The notes: generated from the letters alone by a model not told the origin. Shown: positions 1 through 9,651, counted from the stretch's first letter. The stretch: DNA of 64,000 nucleotides from JAAYJT01 sp037445555 (GCA_037445555.1 JBBIKG010000018.1:1-64000), one strand, 5' to 3'. Program-made: numbers and translations.

Positions 1-2
1 TA

Positions 3-119
3 GCTACTATTCAGTTCAATAAGCGCTGGATGAATAATCTTCGTGACTGGCCACAAATTATCTCACAATTATTTATGTACTTTGAAAACCGAATTAATGA
101 AACTGACACAGTTTATTGA
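3..119 (+). CDS. C-terminal fragment of an unidentified protein, cut by the window edge
   Basis: The reading frame is open from the first bases and ends at TGA 117-119, giving 38 codons with a protein-like, aromatic and basic composition (contains NKRWMNNLRDW and FMYFENRINETDTVY). The short basic/aromatic tail is reminiscent of transposase C-termini, but I cannot assign a family. The N-terminal part lies outside the window. It could also be a chance open frame, because 38 codons is short. The following 180 bases up to the next gene hold nothing I recognise. Confidence 0.35.
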   Translation, partial: ATIQFNKRWMNNLRDWPQIISQLFMYFENRINETDTVY

Positions 120-300
120 ACACTCCCTATTATTGCGCCATCGCGGCTTCCCCAACCGATGGATGACGCCTGTAGTCCCTTCCCGGTCATGAGTTGTGAT
201 ACATGCATGCAGGGGTTAGCAGAGTCAAATACAATACTCGCACCTGCCCTGGAACGGATAACTTCCGGACTAGTAAAAAAATCTATTAAAGACTTATGCG

Positions 301-732
301 CTATTGGGGTTTTTCAGGCTTTTCCTTCTTCTCACCGCCCTGTTGCTGTTTTTCTTTCTCAAGCCGCCTAGCTTCGCGTGCCCTATTCTTTTCTTCTTTT
401 TTCAGGGCTTTTTGTGTGGCCTTCTCTTCTTTTGACATCTTTTGCCGCCCGGGGTCTCCGGCCTCTTTGTTCCAGCCTTCCTTCTGGCCTTTGTCACCGG
501 TCTTTTCGTACCCTTGCACCTTGTCATCGGTCACAGCCTTGCCGGCCTGCCCTGGAGGTAGTTTGCCTTGTGGCTCAACGGATTCGGTCTTGCCTGTATT
601 TTCTACCTGCTGGCCTTTCTGGCCTTTGTCTTTGCCCTTCTGACCCTGAGGGCTCTGGGCGAATGTGCTTAGATTAACGACTGCCGCCAGGAATAATGCC
701 AAGCCAGCCGCTGCGAGGATTTTGATCTTCAT
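301..732 (-). CDS. Small secreted Lys/Glu/Gln-rich protein
   Basis: The product is 143 residues. It starts with a signal peptide (MKIKILAAAGLALFLAA, predicted cleavage near TFAQ) followed by a very hydrophilic, low-complexity chain rich in K, E, Q and G, ending in lysine/glutamate/glutamine repeats. No domain is recognised. The composition suggests an intrinsically disordered periplasmic or secreted polypeptide. An upstream in-frame ATG at 840 would put 36 residues ahead of the signal peptide, so I chose the ATG at 732. A TATTTTTG -7 element lies at 754-761 on the same strand, which supports this start. Function unknown. Confidence 0.6.
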   Translation of the reverse strand: MKIKILAAAGLALFLAAVVNLSTFAQSPQGQKGKDKGQKGQQVENTGKTESVEPQGKLPPGQAGKAVTDDKVQGYEKTGDKGQKEGWNKEAGDPGRQKMSKEEKATQKALKKEEKNRAREARRLEKEKQQQGGEKKEKPEKPQ

Positions 733-955
733 GGTTACAGGATTTATTCTACGCAAAAATACGAAATAAAAAGTGGTTTTTGTAGAAAGTTGCATTTTTT
801 CAGTATATTCGGATTCTCGGTCACCCCATTGCCACAGCACCCATTATTGTCACAATTGTGGCTGGAGAGGATATTTCTAATCGATCCAGAAACAAGGATA
901 CGGACTAAGTGTTTCAAAATTATGGGCCATATAAACCACCCATTCCCAATGATGT

Positions 956-1987
956 ATGAATGAAAAGCATGACGTAAGTCCCGAAAGCTCAACGAACCTC
1001 CCTTCAGATTTTTTTTCGCTCTACGATTTGAAGAAAATATGGCATCCCTCCTGGTGTCAGGGAAACAGGCAAAAGAAAAACTATTTTGAAGGGTGGTATT
1101 TCAAGCTACTCTCGGCCGAAGGCCGACATAAATATGCGTTCATTCCCGGCATTTCGCTGGGAAATAATCCTCACTCTTTTGTTCAGCTAATCAACGGACA
1201 GGATGGCAGCACGGAATATTACCGGTTTGAAGTCTCTGAATTTTTGTATTCAAAAAAAGGGTTCGATATAAAAGTGGGACCAAACCGGTTTTCGGAAAAA
1301 CATCTGGAGGTCTACCTCGAAGGAAATCGGGGAATCATATCCGGGAGTGTGGAATTTGGAGAACTGCTTAGGTATCCCGTAACATGGTTGAATCCGGGTA
1401 TTATGGGATGGTACAGATTTGTACCCTTTATGGAATGCTACCATGGAGTTGTCAGTATGGGTCATGGCCTCACCGGGGGTATTTCCTTTCGGAAGCAAAC
1501 TGTTCTGTTTGACATGGGCAAGGGATATATAGAAAAAGACTGGGGCAAAAGCATGCCCAAAGCCTGGATCTGGATGCAAAGCAACCATTTCGGCCAAGAG
1601 GAGCAGGCATCCTTTATGCTTTCCATTGCTCGTATCCCCTGGATGGGAAGTTCGTTTACAGGATTCCTGGGATATATGCACACAGGTATTCGATTATACC
1701 GGTTTGCGACCTATACCGGTGCCAGGATAAGGGACCTTAAATGCACCAGCGACGTGGTTGATATCATCCTTGAAGACAGCAACTTTATACTCAGTATTTC
1801 GGGAATCAAAGGTAAAAGGGGAGAGCTGCTGGCCCCTGTTGATGGAAGCATGAGCCGAACCATCCATGAAAGTATGGATGGCAAAATCGAAATCAGGCTC
1901 ACAAACAGAAAGGGTGAGGTGCTTTTCGAAGGGAATGCCGTTCATGCCGGGCTGGAACTCGTAGGCGACTCATCGCTGTTGAAGTAA
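956..1987 (+). CDS. Tocopherol cyclase-like protein
   Basis: The product is 343 residues and resembles the tocopherol cyclase family (plant VTE1 and bacterial relatives). Family hallmarks are visible near the N-terminus: YFEGWYFKL around residue 45 and YAFIPGISLG around residue 62, then a second beta-rich lipocalin-like half with GYIEKDWGKSMPKAWIWMQ around residue 190. In plants and cyanobacteria the enzyme closes the chromanol ring of tocopherols. Many bacterial relatives occur in organisms without tocopherol, where the substrate is unknown. There is no signal peptide. Flanking genes give no pathway context and no tocopherol genes are near. The family call is fairly safe; the substrate is not known. 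Confidence 0.75.
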   Translation: MNEKHDVSPESSTNLPSDFFSLYDLKKIWHPSWCQGNRQKKNYFEGWYFKLLSAEGRHKYAFIPGISLGNNPHSFVQLINGQDGSTEYYRFEVSEFLYSKKGFDIKVGPNRFSEKHLEVYLEGNRGIISGSVEFGELLRYPVTWLNPGIMGWYRFVPFMECYHGVVSMGHGLTGGISFRKQTVLFDMGKGYIEKDWGKSMPKAWIWMQSNHFGQEEQASFMLSIARIPWMGSSFTGFLGYMHTGIRLYRFATYTGARIRDLKCTSDVVDIILEDSNFILSISGIKGKRGELLAPVDGSMSRTIHESMDGKIEIRLTNRKGEVLFEGNAVHAGLELVGDSSLLK

Positions 1988-2230
1988 TTCGCACTCACGA
2001 GTGGGGCGGTTACCAGATTTTTGAAACCCTAACCTAAACCTCACAGGCGAACCAGATATGCGGATCCGGGAAATCCTTCATAAAGCTTTGTGGAATCCTG
2101 TTTTGGCGAAAAACGAAATTTTACGCATCAACCGAATGAGTTTACCGCTAAAGTTTATTAGGCTCATAGGCGTATATATATGGACGGCAGAGTAGCTACC
2201 TCCGAAGTTGCCGCATCAAGCTTCAAAATA

Positions 2231-2255
2231 AAAAAGCCGGAAACATTTCCGGCTC
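2231..2255 (-). terminator. Rho-independent terminator of the YceI gene
   Basis: On the minus strand AGCCGGAAA (2254-2246) pairs with TTTCCGGCT (2243-2235), followed by TTTT. It begins about 25 bases after the YceI stop codon. The stem is perfect and GC-rich. Confidence 0.85.
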
Positions 2256-2280
2256 AATGCAAGGTCTGTTGTGGTTGGGA

Positions 2281-2931
2281 TTAGCTACCGGCTACAAAAC
2301 TGAATTTCAGCGAGATGTCGTCGTGAATGAAATTGTCTTTCAGGTTATCGAAGAATCTTTTTGATCCGTACTTCACATTCCAATCGGCGCGGTTGATGAG
2401 GAAGACAGCACTGCTTGCCGATACGCCGTTTTCACTGACCTGTATATTGGCCGGGAAGGTTATGCTGCGGGTGGTGTCCTTAAGTGTCAGGTTACCGGTT
2501 ACCTGGAAGTTGGCGTTTTCACCGTTGAATGGTTCAACCGATGTGATTACGAAAATGGATGTTGGGTAGGTTTCCACTTCAAAAAAGTCGGGCGACAGCA
2601 GGTGGCCGCGTAATTGTCCATTCATATTGGCATCGGTGATATCCAGTACGGCGATACTATTCATGTCGATGACCAATTCGCCACCTGTCACCACGCCATT
2701 GCCCACAGTCACAAAACCTTCGGCCAGACCGATGGTACCGTTATGCTGGCCGGTTGGCTTGGTACCGACCCACTCGATGATGCTTTGTGCAAGGTTTGCT
2801 TCAAACCGTGTGCCTGCGACATCTGCTGCTTTTTGCGCTTCACCTGTTTTAGCGCGCTCGCCCTGCGGGTTTACACAACCTGCCACGAACAGGATTGCGC
2901 TGATCAAGATTAAATTTTCTAAGATTTTCAT
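2281..2931 (-). CDS. YceI-family lipoprotein
   Basis: The product is 216 residues. A lipoprotein signal (ILFVAGC, lipid-modified Cys19) is followed by a spacer and a complete YceI-like lipocalin beta-barrel from about residue 42 (FEANLAQSIIEWVGTKPTG) to the end. YceI proteins bind isoprenoids or amphiphilic lipids in the periplasm. This copy would be anchored to a membrane. The start at 2931 is preceded at 6 bases by AAGGAGG (complement of 2938-2944), a full Shine-Dalgarno sequence that is unusual in Bacteroidota. A terminator follows directly, so the gene is monocistronic. Confidence 0.9.
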   Translation of the reverse strand: MKILENLILISAILFVAGCVNPQGERAKTGEAQKAADVAGTRFEANLAQSIIEWVGTKPTGQHNGTIGLAEGFVTVGNGVVTGGELVIDMNSIAVLDITDANMNGQLRGHLLSPDFFEVETYPTSIFVITSVEPFNGENANFQVTGNLTLKDTTRSITFPANIQVSENGVSASSAVFLINRADWNVKYGSKRFFDNLKDNFIHDDISLKFSFVAGS

Positions 2932-3456
2932 GAGTTTCCTCCTTGTTAATTTTGGTTAATTCGTTTTTAATTTTTTACAAATACGGCATTTTAAACAAGT
3001 CAACATGAGGCGTTGTTCAAAGTGGTGATGAAAATGAGGCGTTTAAGACAAAACCTTAAAATTCCGGGAAAGAATGGTATGATCGGGGATAATTTAAATG
3101 CGAAAAACGGGAATATGTGAGCATTGTTTACGACCTGCATTCTCCTCATGCCGGCAGCAGTTTAATTAAAAGGATGCCACGGTTGTTCCGGTATGGATGA
3201 AGGTGAGGTGGCGCAGGTTGAGAAATTCCTGCATGCTGATTCGGTTGCAATGTCTTTGATTACTGCATGCTTCATATATTCTTACAGGAAAGCATTATAT
3301 TCTGCATAATCGAAGAATTGAACATCGGCGAATCCAAACCCCATGGAATATTCACTCTGTTAGGGGCTGGCTGTCAACATTTCTATCCATATTTACATTT
3401 AAGTTGCTGCATTAGCCTCAATCCGTGCGTTTGAAACAGAAACACTCTCTGCCTAG

Positions 3457-3843
3457 TTATAGCCTGAGCCTTGGTTTGTGCGCTTTGACAATGTGCTGAC
3501 GCAGTTCGGGTTTCTACACTGATGCACTCTCAATAAATTGTGCACCATCAATCATCATAAGTCTTCGAACAGAGTTTTGTATTGAGGTGTGCATGACATT
3601 AATCCTGAAAGGGCCTAATCTTGCCGGAAAATGCTTAAACTAATTCAGGTATTCAGGAGTAAGCGTGTCTTGTCCAACGTAAATTCCTGCATTTTCGGCC
3701 AGTTTAACAGCCTTCTCAGAGGCATTCAAATTCATAAGTCTGCAGAACGGATCCTGACTGTCGCGCGACATTTGTGCCGATTTCCCTGTTTCAGCGGTTG
3801 ATCCTAGTAAGGTGCAGCCGGTGTTGCTTTCTTTTGGTTTTAA
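3457..3843 (-). pseudogene. Possible decayed gene of unknown family
   Basis: One minus-strand frame runs 129 codons with only two internal stops (complements of 3640-3642 and 3514-3516) before a third at 3457-3459. The translation between stops looks protein-like: NLNASEKAVKLAENAGIYVG, then RRLMMIDGAQFIESASV, then KPELRQHIVKAHKP. I cannot name the family. The rest of the 1.1 kb between 2932 and 4064 contains further short protein-like minus-strand stretches (around 3270-3360, MGFGFADVQFFDYAEYNAFL), which suggests gene decay. A chance run of weak stop density remains possible. Confidence 0.3.
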
Positions 3844-4064
3844 TCATGTGGATTTAAACGAAGTTGAGCCAGATCAGCTACCTGCACCAAAGACTCAGAG
3901 TTCGTTACCAGTAGGCTGAATAGAAAGATTATCCAGCCTGCATTTATGCCTTGCAAAAATGATGATCAGGAAAAAACCATAAATCGAATGAATCAGCAGG
4001 GTTCTTTGAACAATTTAGGAAATTTAAGTGTTTCTTTGCAGAACATGTTACGGAGCTAAAAATT

Positions 4065-4769
4065 ATGAATATCAGCGGTATCCTCGATCAAATATTGCAA
4101 TCAGGCCAGGGAGCAAGTGGCCGGACGAATCCTGGTAACTCGCCTGTGGGTGGCATCGGAGATTTAATCCAGGGAAGTGGTCTGGGCGGAATGCTCTCCG
4201 GCTTTGGAGGTGGAGCAATCACAGGTGGTGTAATTGGTTTATTACTAGGCAATAAGAAAGCACGCAAAGTTGGAGGCCAGGTAGCGATGGTTGGCGGCCT
4301 TGCCGCTCTTGGGGTGCTGGCTTACCGGGCTTACAGCAACTGGCAGGCACAAAAAGCGCAAAGCGCACAAAACGAACCCCAGACCATCGACCGTTTGCCT
4401 GCCCTGCAGGTGGAAGAACACAGCATGGCAATTCTGAAAGCGCTTGTGGCCGCGTCGAAAGCTGACGGCCACGTGGATATAAAAGAGCGCCAGCTTCTGA
4501 ATCAGGAGTTAAGTAAATTCTCAGACAATGCGGATCTTCGGCGTTGGTTCGAGTCGGAGCTTAACAAACCCCTTGACCCTGCTGATGTGGCCCGTGCCTC
4601 AAAAACACCTGAAATGTCGGCCGAAATGTATATCGCCAGTGTTTTGATGGTGGATGAGGAGAGTTTCATGGAGCGGTCGTACCTGGAGGAGCTGGCACGC
4701 CAGCTCAACATTGATCCTACCCTTAAAGCGGAGCTTGAAACCCAGATCCGCCAGGCGCAAAATCGCTGA
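4065..4769 (+). CDS. DUF533 (YebE/TerB-like) inner-membrane protein
   Basis: The product is 234 residues. A glycine-rich N-terminal part (residues 22-60, with GGGAITGGVIGLLLGNKKARK) and a hydrophobic segment at about 73-90 (VAMVGGLAALGVLAYRAY) are followed by a helical TerB-like acidic-repeat domain (residues 115-230; ALVAASKADGHVDIKERQLL). This is the architecture of DUF533/YebE membrane proteins, whose role is not established, although TerB-like domains bind divalent metal ions. The gene stands alone, flanked upstream by the decayed 1.1 kb region. GGAG lies 10 bases ahead of the ATG. Confidence 0.85.
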   Translation: MNISGILDQILQSGQGASGRTNPGNSPVGGIGDLIQGSGLGGMLSGFGGGAITGGVIGLLLGNKKARKVGGQVAMVGGLAALGVLAYRAYSNWQAQKAQSAQNEPQTIDRLPALQVEEHSMAILKALVAASKADGHVDIKERQLLNQELSKFSDNADLRRWFESELNKPLDPADVARASKTPEMSAEMYIASVLMVDEESFMERSYLEELARQLNIDPTLKAELETQIRQAQNR

Positions 4770-4960
4770 TTTTGCCATTTTTCACACCTGACCGATCTGT
4801 TCTAGGCCCCTGTTGTATACCTATCAGCTTCCTCAGGCAGAAGCAACTGCATCCTTTTAACCGGATTCCGTCCTTTGCTTTGTCGGTTTTTCCCCGATGA
4901 TCTCAGACTTTGCTGTTACCATCCCAAAAGCCGTGACCAGCAAACGGAGGATTTGGATCA

Positions 4961-5836
4961 TCAGTCTTCCAGGAATCCGAATTTACCGGCATAGTAGTCT
5001 TCGTATGCCTGCTGTATCTCCTGGCGGGTGTTCATCAGAAAGGGACCGTGTGCAGCCACGGGTTCATCAATGGGCTGGCCACTCATGACCAGCAAGATGG
5101 TCTTTGATTTAGCTTCGACAGCAATACCTTGTCCTTCGCGGGCAAAATACACGAGATGATCCTGTGGCGCCCGGGAGCCGTTGATCAAGGCCTCACCTTT
5201 CACTACAAGAATGCCTGTATTGTAACTTTCAGGAAACTCAAGTGTGAAGGCAGCATCGGTTTCTAAACGAGCATTGTAGAGCTCAATGGGGGTGAAACAG
5301 AATGCCGGTCCCCGGATTCCGTGAAACTCGCCCGCAATTATCTCCACTTCGCCCAGGTTGCCTGGAAGGTCGTACCGGCCCATTTCCTTTTGCAGGATGG
5401 ACTGGTATTTTGCAGGCGTCCACTTATCACGGGCAGGCAGGTTTACCCATAGTTGCACCATTTGGAACAAACCACCCTGCCGGCTGAATTCTTTTTCATG
5501 ATATTCTTTATGTAAAACTCCCGCGCCAGCAGTCATCCATTGCACATCGCCTTCGCCGATGACGTCGGCATGGCCTGCGCTGTCGTGGTGGGCAATGCGT
5601 CCATGATAGGCAAGGGTGACGGTTTCGAGGCCGCGATGGGGATGCACGCCAACGCCCCTGGGTTTCTCACGCGGAGTGATTTCCCATTGGGAATTGTAAT
5701 CCATCAGGAAGAAAGGACTCATGCCCTGCAGGCCTATTTCGGACAGACGGGGAAAGAAATTATGGACGCGAAAGCCGTCTCCTACCATGTGAGTAGGCGG
5801 AGGGGGAAGTAAGGAATGTATCTTCTTTGATTTCAT
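4961..5836 (-). CDS. Pirin-family bicupin
   Basis: The product is 291 residues with the two-cupin pirin fold. The metal-binding motif HPHRGLETVTL has His65 and His67, and VLHKEYH supplies His109 and Glu111, matching the four iron ligands of pirins. The C-terminal pirin domain (about 180-290) includes GEALINGS and the family-typical tail PIDEPVAAHGPFLMNTRQEI. Pirins are cytosolic and several act as quercetinases or redox-linked regulators; the substrate here cannot be inferred. The gene is monocistronic, with no functional partner nearby. Confidence 0.9.
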   Translation of the reverse strand: MKSKKIHSLLPPPPTHMVGDGFRVHNFFPRLSEIGLQGMSPFFLMDYNSQWEITPREKPRGVGVHPHRGLETVTLAYHGRIAHHDSAGHADVIGEGDVQWMTAGAGVLHKEYHEKEFSRQGGLFQMVQLWVNLPARDKWTPAKYQSILQKEMGRYDLPGNLGEVEIIAGEFHGIRGPAFCFTPIELYNARLETDAAFTLEFPESYNTGILVVKGEALINGSRAPQDHLVYFAREGQGIAVEAKSKTILLVMSGQPIDEPVAAHGPFLMNTRQEIQQAYEDYYAGKFGFLED

Positions 5837-6202
5837 GATGCGAGTTTTTTCGGTTTAAAAAGGCCTGATTGATAAAAGTAAGAATTTATGCCGGAAATCT
5901 AGCCATATCTCACCAAAAGAGTGAAAGTAAGCCGGCAACACCAGCAGGTTTTTACCTATCACCATCCCTTACATCCCAGCTATTATTCATGCTGTGCGAC
6001 TGAGCTCGCCTTTCTGGTTTTGTAGCAGGTTGTTCTATTAAAATATTTTTTTACATTATCTTGCCAAATGATCAGATAGTTTCGTATCTTTAAAGCAGAT
6101 ATTTATAGCCCCACATGAGCCCTTATTCTCTGGTTTCCGGATTACTTGATTTACCAGGCTTTTCTTTGATTGTCTGACCCCATCAGAAAAATTCATTAGA
6201 CT
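5837..6202. promoter_or_regulatory. Intergenic region with candidate promoter for the following membrane-protein gene
   Basis: This 366-base gap holds no gene. On the plus strand TTG (6061-6063), a 21-base spacer and TATCTTTA (6085-6092) approximate the Bacteroidota TTG/TAnnTTTG promoter, about 110 bases ahead of the ATG at 6203. Nothing else is recognised. Confidence 0.4.
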
Positions 6203-6799
6203 ATGAAGGAGTGGAAAGATTATGCAAAATGGATCATGCACCATACATGGGTGATAACGGTGAGCTATGTAATCAGTATGATGGCGTTATTATTTATTCA
6301 TGACCTTTTTGGATTCTCAATGAAAGAGGAAGGAACATATTTATCCAATACCCTGATGCACATTGGTAGTGGTTTTATTTTAGCATTGGGAACAGGCATT
6401 TTACAAAAGGAATTATTAAAGAAATATTTTCCGATTTCTTTTTTATGGGTGTTATCGTTAATAATTGGATTCGTACTTGCTGAATTATTGGCTGGTATTG
6501 TGTTATGGAAATTGGAAATTTACCGCGGTTTGATTAATTTTTTCCAAAATACCAACCATTTCCCTGAAGCTTCCATTTTTGCTTTTGCAGGGCTGATTTC
6601 AGGCCTTTTACAATTGAGATTATTTAAGCCTTTCTACAAGAAAAGATTTTATTGGATAGTTTCAAGTACATTGGGATGGGGAGTATTCATTTTATCCGCC
6701 TATCTGGGTCTGATTGCCCTACTGTTCGGGGCTTTACTTTATGGTGCAGTTACAGGGTTGGCTTTCAGCAGATTATTAGAATGTAAATCCCTGACTTAA
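6203..6799 (+). CDS. Polytopic membrane protein of unknown function
   Basis: The product is 198 residues with five to six hydrophobic segments (about 17-32, 48-67, 78-102, 119-138, 149-167 and 170-188) and short basic loops. There are no catalytic motifs and no recognised domain. The coding sequence is clearly richer in A+T than the neighbouring pirin gene. It is a single gene with about 730 bases of gene-free DNA behind it. Confidence 0.6.
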   Translation: MKEWKDYAKWIMHHTWVITVSYVISMMALLFIHDLFGFSMKEEGTYLSNTLMHIGSGFILALGTGILQKELLKKYFPISFLWVLSLIIGFVLAELLAGIVLWKLEIYRGLINFFQNTNHFPEASIFAFAGLISGLLQLRLFKPFYKKRFYWIVSSTLGWGVFILSAYLGLIALLFGALLYGAVTGLAFSRLLECKSLT

Positions 6800-7480
6800 C
6801 ATGTGTTGTAACGGAAACTCTGCCCAATACCCTATCCCGATTACCATGTAGGGTACATGATTTTCATTGTCCCATTTCTTCATAATCCATAGCCTTCGCG
6901 CCCAGCCAAGCACATTAAGCCCTTAATTACTGCGGCCCCTGAGCCCGTCGGAGGGCTGAAGCCATGCAGCCCTATAAAAAAATTCACCCCAATCTGAAAA
7001 ATTTTCACCTCCCGCAAAATTTTGTCGTTTATTTAATCAACATATTTTCCGGTTATTCATTCAGTTTCAGGTTTTAACAGTTTGCTGATTAAATACCGGT
7101 GCAATGTTACAGGTATTGTCATCGCCACCTCGGAGCAAGAATCGATTGGGGGTGGAAGAGTGGATAAATATTATCTTATGCCAGCGCCTTACACTCTGAA
7201 TTGGTACTGAAACTCATTATGGTTATTTTGGGGTTACCGGGTTTTATCTACATCCAACCAAGGTTCATTGATAATTGAGCTACGAATTTTTCTATCAGTC
7301 ATTTTTGATTTTGCTGGGGTGTCAATCACTCATACCGTATATAAGATAATTCATGATGCGTTAATCCGGCACTCACGGCAAGGGCAGATGCCTTATATAA
7401 CCTCTGTCTTAAAAATCTGCCTGAGCAAATGCGGGCTTATGCAGTTAGTTTTCTTTATAAATTTTCCACCAAAAATTCTA
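6800..7480. other. Gene-poor intergenic DNA
   Basis: About 680 bases separate the membrane-protein gene from the promoter of the kinase gene. A small inverted repeat (CATGTA 6845-6850 with TACATG 6854-6859, then ATTTT) may be a weak terminator for the upstream gene. No convincing coding frame is present; a TTG-started frame at 7268 overlaps the kinase gene and has no protein-like features. Confidence 0.5.
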
Positions 7481-7511
7481 TTGCACATTCGCACTCTTTT
7501 GCTTATTTTAG
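7481..7511 (+). promoter_or_regulatory. Candidate promoter of the histidine kinase gene
   Basis: TTG (7481-7483), a 20-base spacer and TATTTTAG (7504-7511, two bases off TAnnTTTG) lie 21 bases ahead of the ATG at 7533. Confidence 0.4.
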
Positions 7512-7532
7512 CATACTCAGTCAAGCAAGCTT

Positions 7533-9635
7533 ATGTTAGCCTTCAGAACTAGGATACTCGGCACGAATTTCCTTTTAATCCTCTTGTCGATTGTGCTTGC
7601 ATTGCCTGTCATTCTGCTGATGCCTGATGCCTTCAGAAACAGGTATGTAACCGATATTGTAGCGACAGAATCAAAGCTGGAAAAAAGCATCTATTTTTTT
7701 GAAGATCTAAATCAAAACGGATTTAGTGAATTAATTTTCACTAAAGTTGATTTTGCTGGAGTATATGGAATCTCTATCTATGAAAATGAAAAAGCGATCG
7801 AACAATGGAATTTACCGGGAGGTCCTCCGGCAGGCAAGGTCAGGCTTATGACTGCCGACTGGAGCCAAGATGGAACACACGATGTTTTCGCGTTCAGCAT
7901 TTCTAATGACTCGCTTTTCATGCATGTTTTCGATCCATACAACTATGATAAGAAGCATCTTGTTTTTATTGATAAGGTGAATAAGTTCAATGGCATAAAT
8001 GATATTTTCATACTCAATGGGGGTGTTCATGATATGAACAACGACGGGTATCCCGATCTTGTTTTTGGTATTTGTGCCATGTACAGTGCCTCTCCCCGCA
8101 AAGTGCTTATCTACGATATTTTCAACGATAGTTTAACTTCAACGCCAAACATAGGGGCATATATAAGCAGGCTCATTGTATTTGAAAATCCCGGAACGAC
8201 GAATAAAAACATTCTGGTTCAGACCAACAGCCATTGCAACACTAAACGCGGCAGTGTGATCTTCGACGATCATAGTTGCTGGCTGATGGTGCTCGATCCT
8301 AACCTGGAATTTGTCATTGACCCGGTTGAGTTTCCCGGTCCTTTCAGTGCACTCACCATCTGGCCATGGAGGCAAGACGATGAATTTTGTTTCATTGCAA
8401 CGCATCGCATTTATAGCGAACAAGAAGAAAAAAGCGCACATTACATGATTCGCCCTGATGGATCTTTTATCACCCGGATACCAAGTTATTCTGAAAATCA
8501 AAAATTGCATCTTCAAATTCATGTAATTGATTGCAGGGGTAAACCTAAAGCGTTTCTTTTTAATAAGAAAGGAGAATTATTTGAGATCCTACACGATTTA
8601 AGCCCTGGCCGAAAAATAGCCGGGGGAGTAGTAATTTATAATAGCTCTTCTATTGATGCAGACCTGGATGGACAAAATGAAATTATTTTGAGCAATACAT
8701 CGAATAATGTTCTGCTTATCTATCAGGACTTCGATGCCAAACCGGTTTCACTTCCGCTCACGGAGACTTTCAATGATCATTTAATGATAAGCCTTGAACG
8801 AAGAGGGGCGGATCATCCATGGCTGAGAGTCAATACACAAAACCTGGTATATGCCATTGAATACAGAAAGAACGAATATTACCCACTCCGTTATCTCTAT
8901 TTGGCGGGGGCAGTCCTTCTTTCCATCCTCATCGTTTTAGTAATAAAGGTGCTTAGCACCAGGCGGATGGAAAACTCATTCCGCTTGCAGCGCGAGCTCT
9001 CCAATCTGCAGATCAGCAACGTTTTGAACCAGCTCGATCCGCATTTTACCTTCAATGCGCTGAACTCGATCGGGTCATCGATCATCACCGGGGTGAGGGA
9101 GGAGGCTTACCAGCAGCTGCTGCGTTTTTCGGCATTGCTGCGGGCCAGCCTTTCCGATGCTGATTCGGTAGCCCGCCCACTCAAAAAGGAGTTGGAGATC
9201 ACGCACAGCTACCTCGAGCTGCAGAAGAGTTCCTATCCCGGCCGCTTCAATTACCAGTTGACCGTGGGCGAAGGGGTAAACCCCGAAACGCCCATTCCCA
9301 GGATGCTGTTGCAGAACCATTGCGAAAACGCCCTCAAGCACGGTATCCTGCCCGGAGATAAACCCGGCATGCTGAACATTTCCGTTGAAAGCGACAGAAA
9401 GTATCTGAAACTGGTGGTGGAAGATAACGGCATAGGCCGTCAGAAATCGGGAAAATTTGCTTCGCAGGGCACGGGTAAAGGGCTTCAACTTTTCGGCCGG
9501 TATTTTGAGGTACTGAACCGGCAAAACCGGGATAAAATCGAGCAAACTGTCATAGATTTGCATGATGCACAGGGTCACCCCACTGGAACGCGGGTCATGA
9601 TTTTAATCCCAACCGATTACAGATACTATTGGTAA
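7533..9635 (+). CDS. LytS/YehU-type sensor histidine kinase with FG-GAP-like extracytoplasmic sensor
   Basis: The product is 700 residues. Domain order is: N-terminal membrane segment (about 12-30), a large extracytoplasmic domain with three D-x-[DN]-x-[DN]-G loops like FG-GAP/VCBS propeller repeats (DLNQNGFSELIF, DMNNDGYPDLVFG, DADLDGQNEIIL), a second membrane segment (about 453-475, LAGAVLLSILIVLVIKVL), then a His_kinase domain. The phospho-acceptor motif is LDPHFTFNALNSI with His504, and the ATPase has N-box NHCENALKHG and G-box DNGIGRQKSG. Such kinases normally pair with LytTR response regulators, but none is encoded here. The sensor part is A+T-rich while the kinase part is G+C-rich, suggesting a chimeric origin. 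The ligand is unknown. Confidence 0.9.
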   Translation: MLAFRTRILGTNFLLILLSIVLALPVILLMPDAFRNRYVTDIVATESKLEKSIYFFEDLNQNGFSELIFTKVDFAGVYGISIYENEKAIEQWNLPGGPPAGKVRLMTADWSQDGTHDVFAFSISNDSLFMHVFDPYNYDKKHLVFIDKVNKFNGINDIFILNGGVHDMNNDGYPDLVFGICAMYSASPRKVLIYDIFNDSLTSTPNIGAYISRLIVFENPGTTNKNILVQTNSHCNTKRGSVIFDDHSCWLMVLDPNLEFVIDPVEFPGPFSALTIWPWRQDDEFCFIATHRIYSEQEEKSAHYMIRPDGSFITRIPSYSENQKLHLQIHVIDCRGKPKAFLFNKKGELFEILHDLSPGRKIAGGVVIYNSSSIDADLDGQNEIILSNTSNNVLLIYQDFDAKPVSLPLTETFNDHLMISLERRGADHPWLRVNTQNLVYAIEYRKNEYYPLRYLYLAGAVLLSILIVLVIKVLSTRRMENSFRLQRELSNLQISNVLNQLDPHFTFNALNSIGSSIITGVREEAYQQLLRFSALLRASLSDADSVARPLKKELEITHSYLELQKSSYPGRFNYQLTVGEGVNPETPIPRMLLQNHCENALKHGILPGDKPGMLNISVESDRKYLKLVVEDNGIGRQKSGKFASQGTGKGLQLFGRYFEVLNRQNRDKIEQTVIDLHDAQGHPTGTRVMILIPTDYRYYW

Positions 9636-9651
9636 GGTCAATGGTGTTTAT

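Noticed and set aside
733..840. Upstream start for the small Lys/Glu-rich secreted protein
   Set aside because: It would bury the signal peptide 36 residues inside and overlaps the -7 element.
7268..7552. A 94-codon plus-strand frame before the kinase gene
   Set aside because: It starts with TTG, overlaps the kinase start and has no protein-like features or motifs.
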